A DNA stretch of 12,442 nucleotides from JBEIDK01 sp040383485 (GTDB taxonomy: Bacteria > Bacteroidota > Bacteroidia > UBA4408), in assembly GCA_040383485.1 (NCBI GenBank), contig JBEIDK010000096.1, positions 1 to 12,442 on the forward strand. Reading direction: 5' to 3'. How positions within the stretch are numbered: position 1 is the stretch's first letter; each line of letters begins with the position of its first letter. The notes below the pieces were generated by a model. The model searched no databases. It was not told where the DNA came from and saw nothing but the letters and a program-made list of their open reading frames with translations. Shown piece by piece: positions 8,338 to 12,442 of the stretch. The translations under genes and the position numbers were made by a program.

Positions 8338-11137
8338 TCCTAAATGGCTTTTCTTCATAAACACACTACCAATTGTAGTTTTGTTTTTTCTTTTTATTGG
8401 GGAGTACAGTATTATAAAAAGCCTCTTAAATGCAGAAAACATTAAACTATGGAAAACTTTTGGATTGATACTAGGAGTTTTAGGTATTCTTAATTTTTGC
8501 TACGCATCTTTGCTGACAATTAAGAAGCAAAAGGTTTCTGTATTTTATGGTGCTTTAGCCTTATTATGTTATATTCCCTTTATTTATCTTTTCGGTTTTC
8601 ATTCAGACAAAATCATTCCCTTTTCCATTCCCCAATGGATGTTTTCGGGGAATAATATTTTATATGTTGGTACTTTTTTAATGCCGACACTTGCCTATTC
8701 CTTATTTGTATTAGTTGCTCATTTCACACCTGAAACAAGCGAACATAAAGCTTGGAAAAACTTTTTAATCGCCATCATTATTCCTGTTTCTTGGTACATA
8801 TTTTCTCAAATCCTTTTGCCATTATGGAAACCAGTTGAAAACAATTTTGGTATTCATTTACTAATTATCTTCATAATTATTGGCACTTTAATTTTTCTCT
8901 TTTTCTTAATCAGAGGGGTATTAATTATTGCAACAAAAAAGGCAGATGTTTGGCAGAAGTATCAACTTGCTTGGAAAATTCCAATTTCAATTGTTCTTCC
9001 TTTAATTGGCTTGGCTGTAAATAATGGACATTTATTCAATAATTTCAGCGTAAATAGTTCTGGAATATTTGGAGACTTTAATAGCTATTGGTTTTACATA
9101 TTAGCATTAATGAATGGTATATTAATTTGTCTTCCAAATCTTGACAACAAAATTTATAGAACTATTCTATTTACCGCTAGAAGTATAACGTTTGCTTACA
9201 CAGTTTACTTTTTTCTAGTATTCTTACCTTTTCTTCCTTTATCAATTATAGCTGTTGTAGCAATCGGTACAGGTTTTTTAATGCTTGCTCCTTTACTCCT
9301 TTTCGTTCTTCATATCAATGAACTCTCAAAAGATTATACATACTTAAAAAACCATTTCTCAAAAAATGCAATTTGGGTTATTTCGTTAGTTGGATTTTTA
9401 ATCATTCCGATTTTCATTACAAGCTCCTATTTAAAGGACAAAGCTGTATTAAATGAAACGCTTGATTATATCTACAATCCTGACTATTCAAAAGATTATG
9501 AAATCAACAAAGTTTCTTTACTAAAAACGCTTAATATAGTTAAGCATCATAAAGACAGAAATCAGGACGTAATTTTTGGAAGTCAAATTCCATATTTATC
9601 ATCATATTTCAATTGGCTTGTATTGGACAACCTTACAATATCAGATGCAAAAATAAACACTATTGAAAAAATATTTTTCGGAAGTACTTCATTTGAATTA
9701 AGACCTGAAAATATTCAAAATAGCAATGTTAAAATCACAAGCATTTCTAATAAAAGCACTTTCGATAAATCTCAAAATGCTTGGTTAAGTTGGGTTGACT
9801 TAGAAGTAACAAATAAGAGTGATAATACTATGTTTTCAGAATATGCTACAACTATTGAACTTCCAGAAGGTTCTTGGATTAGCGACTACTATTTATTTGT
9901 TGGCAACAAAAAAGAGTTTGGAATTTTAGCAGAAAAGAAATCTGCAATGTGGGTTTTTTCAAACATTAGAAATGAAAATAGAGACCCAGGAATTTTGTAT
10001 TACTTGACAGGCAACAAAGTTTCATTCCGTGTTTTTCCGTTTGCAAAAAGAGAAACAAGAAAAACTGGAATTCAAATTTTACATAAAGAGCCAATAACTT
10101 TCAACTTGGATAACAACATAGTAAACCTTGGTAATGAAGAAGAAACAATTAACAACGATAGCAAGGCGAATGAAAATGTATTTTATGTTTCAACAAAACA
10201 AAAGCAAACATTAAAGAATATTCAAAGAAAACCATACTTTCATTTCCTACTTGATATTTCTAAAGACAAAGAGAAACATATTGCTGACTTCACAAAAAGA
10301 ATTGAGCAAGTTTTAGAAACTAATAAATCGCTTTCAGAATACTCTAAAATTAGTTTCATAAATAGCTACCAAAAAACTATTGCATTAAATAACGACTGGA
10401 AACAAATTTATAAATCACAAAATTTTGAAGGTGGCTTTTACCTAGACAGAGGTGTAAGGACATCATTATTTAACGCTTACAAAAATAATAATGCGACTTA
10501 CCCTGTGTTTGTAGTTGTTACCGACAGCATACAAAAAGCAGTATTAAACAAAGATTTTTCGGACTTAAAAATGACTTTCCCCGAAACCGACTTATTCTTT
10601 TTCGTAAATCAAAATGGAAACCTTCAACCTCATTCATTGACATCAAACCCAATCGAACCGCTTGCAGACACTTTAAAATATACGTTTGACCAAACTGTTT
10701 TAGAATATAATATTGAAAACAAAAAATTCTATTTGCCAAAAAACAATCATCCAAGTATCATTCTAAAAAATGACTTATTTGTAGTTAATGACCAAAGTAT
10801 TAAAGAAAAGAATTGGCAAACTGCATTGACAATGCAAGGAAAATGGAACTCTCAAATTCTGCATCCAGAGACATCTGACAAAGAATGGCTAAACTTGGTA
10901 AAGTATAGTTTTCTTTCAAAAGTAATGACACCTGTGACATCATATTTGGTGGTCGAAAATGAAGCACAAAAAGCAATTTTGAAAAAGAAACAAGAACAAG
11001 TTTTATCAAGTAACAAATCGTTAGACCTTGGAGAAGACACCCAACGAATGAGTGAACCAAGTTTTATCATATTGACAACATTACTTGGACTTGCATTGTG
11101 GTACAGACAAAGAAGACAACGAAAATGGACGAACTAA
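8321..11137 (+). CDS. MSEP-CTERM sorting domain protein (polytopic, VIT/vWA-like)
   Basis: The likely dedicated target of exosortase K, 938 residues. Residues 11-371 contain about ten or eleven membrane segments. Residues about 485-590 look like a VIT domain ('WVDLEVTNKSDNTMFSEYAT', 'IELPEGSWISDYYLFV', 'VSFRVFPF'). Residues about 637-770 resemble a von Willebrand A fold, with 'HFLLDISKD' in place of the DxSxS metal site (last Ser is Asp) and 'VFVVVTDS' as a later strand; metal binding is therefore doubtful. 'TPVTSYLVVENEAQ' (870-883) precedes the tail. The C-terminus is a sorting signal: MSEP at 910-913, a hydrophobic helix at 914-928 and a basic end, RQRRQRKW. Cutting near MSEP would detach the helix and leave a processed protein whose N-terminal part remains in the membrane. 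It overlaps xrtK by 17 nt, implying cotranslation. Its stop lies 16 nt before the next repeat element. Biological role is unknown. Confidence 0.93.
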   Translation: MRNLLNPKWLFFINTLPIVVLFFLFIGEYSIIKSLLNAENIKLWKTFGLILGVLGILNFCYASLLTIKKQKVSVFYGALALLCYIPFIYLFGFHSDKIIPFSIPQWMFSGNNILYVGTFLMPTLAYSLFVLVAHFTPETSEHKAWKNFLIAIIIPVSWYIFSQILLPLWKPVENNFGIHLLIIFIIIGTLIFLFFLIRGVLIIATKKADVWQKYQLAWKIPISIVLPLIGLAVNNGHLFNNFSVNSSGIFGDFNSYWFYILALMNGILICLPNLDNKIYRTILFTARSITFAYTVYFFLVFLPFLPLSIIAVVAIGTGFLMLAPLLLFVLHINELSKDYTYLKNHFSKNAIWVISLVGFLIIPIFITSSYLKDKAVLNETLDYIYNPDYSKDYEINKVSLLKTLNIVKHHKDRNQDVIFGSQIPYLSSYFNWLVLDNLTISDAKINTIEKIFFGSTSFELRPENIQNSNVKITSISNKSTFDKSQNAWLSWVDLEVTNKSDNTMFSEYATTIELPEGSWISDYYLFVGNKKEFGILAEKKSAMWVFSNIRNENRDPGILYYLTGNKVSFRVFPFAKRETRKTGIQILHKEPITFNLDNNIVNLGNEEETINNDSKANENVFYVSTKQKQTLKNIQRKPYFHFLLDISKDKEKHIADFTKRIEQVLETNKSLSEYSKISFINSYQKTIALNNDWKQIYKSQNFEGGFYLDRGVRTSLFNAYKNNNATYPVFVVVTDSIQKAVLNKDFSDLKMTFPETDLFFFVNQNGNLQPHSLTSNPIEPLADTLKYTFDQTVLEYNIENKKFYLPKNNHPSIILKNDLFVVNDQSIKEKNWQTALTMQGKWNSQILHPETSDKEWLNLVKYSFLSKVMTPVTSYLVVENEAQKAILKKKQEQVLSSNKSLDLGEDTQRMSEPSFIILTTLLGLALWYRQRRQRKWTN

Positions 11138-11142
11138 CAAGA

Positions 11143-11157
11143 AGTACGGCTGGTAAC
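11143..11157 (-). repeat. Terminal inverted repeat, right end of XrtK/MSEP module
   Basis: AGTACGGCTGGTAAC reads on the other strand as GTTACCAGCCGTACT, matching the module's left end at 7777-7791 in 14 of 15 bases. It begins 5 nt after the stop codon of the MSEP-CTERM gene, and its last four bases are the TAAC that opens element copy 3. The matching sequence is not shared with the left flank of element copy 2, so it is module-specific rather than part of the common repeat. Confidence 0.8.
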
Positions 11158-11279
11158 ACGGGTTTGGCAAAAGTGGCGGCTCAGTGCTCCGCAGACACAT
11201 TTGTGGTTAATCAAAGTTTGGTTCTCCAAACAAACTTCTGTGCTGAAAAGCCCGCCCATCGCCAATCTGCAAAACGTTA
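11154..11279 (+). repeat. attC-like 126-bp repeat element (copy 3, complete)
   Basis: It runs TAAC (11154-11157) to GTTA (11276-11279), the same 126 bp as copy 2. The right 47 bases are identical to copy 1. The left arm differs from that of copy 2 (TTTGGC, GTGGCGGC) yet is still partly complementary to the shared right arm (GCCAA, CCCGCC). GTGCTCCGCA occurs once at 11184-11193; the second copy seen in element 2 has decayed here, and a short hairpin GTTTGG-TTCT-CCAAAC (11216-11231) occupies that place. It separates the exosortase module from the zinc-ribbon gene. Confidence 0.9.
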
Positions 11280-11325
11280 GTCAGAATTATAACAAATGAT
11301 AATCTTCAATGAAATAAATATTACA

Positions 11326-11592
11326 ATGAAAGAATATAAATTTTGCCAAAGCTGTGGTTTCCCACTTAAAAAAGACAAAAAAGGTGGAGGAACGGAAAAA
11401 GATGGTTACATCAGTAAAAAGTATTGCTCCATGTGCTATGAAAATGGAATGTTTTTAACTCCCCCTGAAATAGACACAGCCCAAAAAATGCAAAAGTTTT
11501 GTATCCAAGAAATGAAGAAAGACGGAATGAATGGTTTCTTTGCTTGGTTGGCTACAAGGTCAATTCCAAATCTTGAAAGATGGAAACAGTAA
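11326..11592 (+). CDS. Small putative zinc-ribbon protein
   Basis: An 88-residue protein from the ATG at 11326. An in-frame ATG at 11296 would add ten residues (MIIFNEINIT) with no likeness to the family, so the later start is preferred. CQSC (Cys7, Cys10) and CSMC (Cys34, Cys37) form a two-knuckle zinc site with the spacer 'PLKKDKKGGGTEKDGYISKKY'-type Gly/Lys-rich loop, followed by 'ENGMFLTP' and a helical C-terminus. This is the layout of the putative zinc ribbon family (PF12674 type), often annotated only as zinc ribbon domain-containing protein. It has no signal peptide and is probably cytoplasmic. It is the first gene after element copy 3. Substrate or partner is unknown; such proteins are sometimes linked to transcription or stress but nothing here shows it. 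Confidence 0.9.
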   Translation: MKEYKFCQSCGFPLKKDKKGGGTEKDGYISKKYCSMCYENGMFLTPPEIDTAQKMQKFCIQEMKKDGMNGFFAWLATRSIPNLERWKQ

Positions 11593-11647
11593 TGTATACC
11601 ACATCTCTTGGTAAGAAGTATATTCAAAATTAAATTTCAAAAAGTAA

Positions 11648-12442
11648 ATGAACAATCAACAAATCATAGACTGGTTATTGGAAGGAGACGTCTCTATCCA
11701 ATACCAAGTTTGGCGTGATTTGTTAGGTTCTGACAAAAAGCAACTTCAAATCCGAATAGCAAATGAAGGATGGGGTACCAAAATTTTATCAAAACGTAAT
11801 TCAGACGGCCATTGGGGAGATAGATTCTATCAGCCTAAATGGATTTCAACCCATTACACTTTACTTGACCTTCGCAATTTAAATCTACCATCAAACAATG
11901 AGATTGTACAAGAGACAATAGAACTTGTCTTACAAAATAACCTGGCAGATGATGGAGGTATTCAATTGGGGCCATCCACATCGCATCATAGTGACATTTG
12001 TGTAAATGGAATGTTTTTGAATTATGCTTCCTATTTCAAAACACCTGAAAAGAAGTTACATTCCATTATAGACAGTATTCTTAATGAGATTATGCCGGAT
12101 GGAGGATTTAATTGCAGGACAACAAGAAGTGGAGCTAAACATAGCTCATTGCATTCTACTATTTCAGTTCTCGAAGGATTCACCGAATTTCAGAAAACGG
12201 GATTCACGTATAGAAAAAAAGAAATTTCTGATGCTATTAAAACTGCAGTAGAATTTATCTTGATGCACCGATTATTTTTATCAGACCATACAGGACAAAT
12301 AATTGATAAGAACTTCTTAAAATTAACCTATCCATGCAGATGGAAATATGACATTCTTAGAGCTATGGATTATTTTCAATATGCAGGAATAAAATGGGAC
12401 GATAGAATGACTGAAGCATTGGCCTATTTGGACAAAAAGAGA
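11648..12442 (+). CDS. Terpenoid-cyclase/prenyltransferase toroid-like protein (3' end beyond window)
   Basis: The frame is open from the ATG at 11648 through the last base, giving 265 residues without a stop; the C-terminus is missing. The start follows an A-rich leader 55 nt after the zinc-ribbon stop. Repeated helical units with Gly-Trp and Asp-Gly-Gly turns are seen: 'GWGTKILSKRNSDGHWGDRF', 'LADDGGIQLGPS', 'IMPDGGFNCRT', and helices such as 'STHYTLLDLRNLNLP' and 'HSTISVLEGF'. These 'DG.WG/DGGF' units are the pattern of the alpha/alpha-toroid found in squalene cyclases, protein prenyltransferases and many uncharacterised homologues. I do not see the DxDD motif of squalene-hopene cyclases in the available part, so an enzymatic role is not shown. 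No signal peptide, so probably cytoplasmic. Confidence 0.88.
   Translation, partial: MNNQQIIDWLLEGDVSIQYQVWRDLLGSDKKQLQIRIANEGWGTKILSKRNSDGHWGDRFYQPKWISTHYTLLDLRNLNLPSNNEIVQETIELVLQNNLADDGGIQLGPSTSHHSDICVNGMFLNYASYFKTPEKKLHSIIDSILNEIMPDGGFNCRTTRSGAKHSSLHSTISVLEGFTEFQKTGFTYRKKEISDAIKTAVEFILMHRLFLSDHTGQIIDKNFLKLTYPCRWKYDILRAMDYFQYAGIKWDDRMTEALAYLDKKR

Noticed and set aside
10518..11070. Minus-strand open frames inside the MSEP-CTERM gene
   Set aside because: Antisense to a well-supported gene; no recognisable domain or start context.
1..11279. A CRISPR array
   Set aside because: The repeats are kilobases apart with genes between them, not short repeats with uniform spacers.
7655..11279. A classical class 1-type or Vibrio-type integron, or a transposon bounded by inverted repeats
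   Set aside because: No integrase, attI or transposase gene is visible, core sites do not match GTTRRRY, the elements are in direct rather than inverted orientation, and no target-site duplication was seen. Only the attC-like resemblance is claimed.
11098..11280. 60-codon open frame overlapping the end of the MSEP-CTERM gene and element 3
   Set aside because: It begins inside a clear gene in another frame and most of it is the repeat element; no independent start context.

Overview
The window comes from a low-GC member of the Bacteroidota. Three consecutive secreted proteins end in type IX secretion (T9SS) type A sorting tails ('IYPNP...' plus a basic/hydrophobic end), a secretion system confined to that phylum. 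Start codons follow A-rich leaders rather than Shine-Dalgarno sites, and an exosortase K / MSEP-CTERM pair is present. All convincing genes are on the + strand. I cannot name the genus.

Layout. Positions 1-47 are the right half of an interspersed repeat element cut by the window edge. Positions 48-384 are non-coding, with a perfect 11-bp tandem duplication, hairpins and a strong intrinsic terminator (293-319). Positions 385-7583 are a tightly packed four-gene run: a 1254-aa SBBP-repeat/DUF7948-like T9SS protein, a 458-aa beta-propeller-like T9SS protein, a 480-aa T9SS protein (joined by ATGA overlaps) and, 10 nt later, an unrecognised 203-aa leaderless protein. A complete 126-bp repeat element lies at 7655-7780. 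Positions 7801-11137 are an overlapping pair: exosortase K (xrtK) and its probable dedicated substrate, a polytopic VIT/vWA-like protein ending in the MSEP-CTERM signal. A second complete 126-bp element lies at 11154-11279. After it come a small zinc-ribbon protein (11326-11592) and a terpenoid-cyclase-toroid-like gene that runs off the window (11648-12442).

How it fits together. The three repeat elements divide the window into modules, all transcribed in one direction with an element after each. The elements run TAAC...GTTA, are exactly 126 bp long where complete, have imperfectly self-complementary arms, and lose similarity right after GTTA. The XrtK/MSEP module starts with GTTACCAGCCATACT, and the reverse complement of that sequence (14 of 15 bases) recurs exactly where the next element begins. 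This is the relation expected between the two core sites of an integron gene cassette and its attC site, although the sites do not fit the classical GTTRRRY consensus and no integrase is visible. The most interesting hypothesis is that an exosortase with its own substrate has been packaged as an attC-like cassette in a Bacteroidota genome. The T9SS module does not show the matched ends, so the model is supported by one module only.
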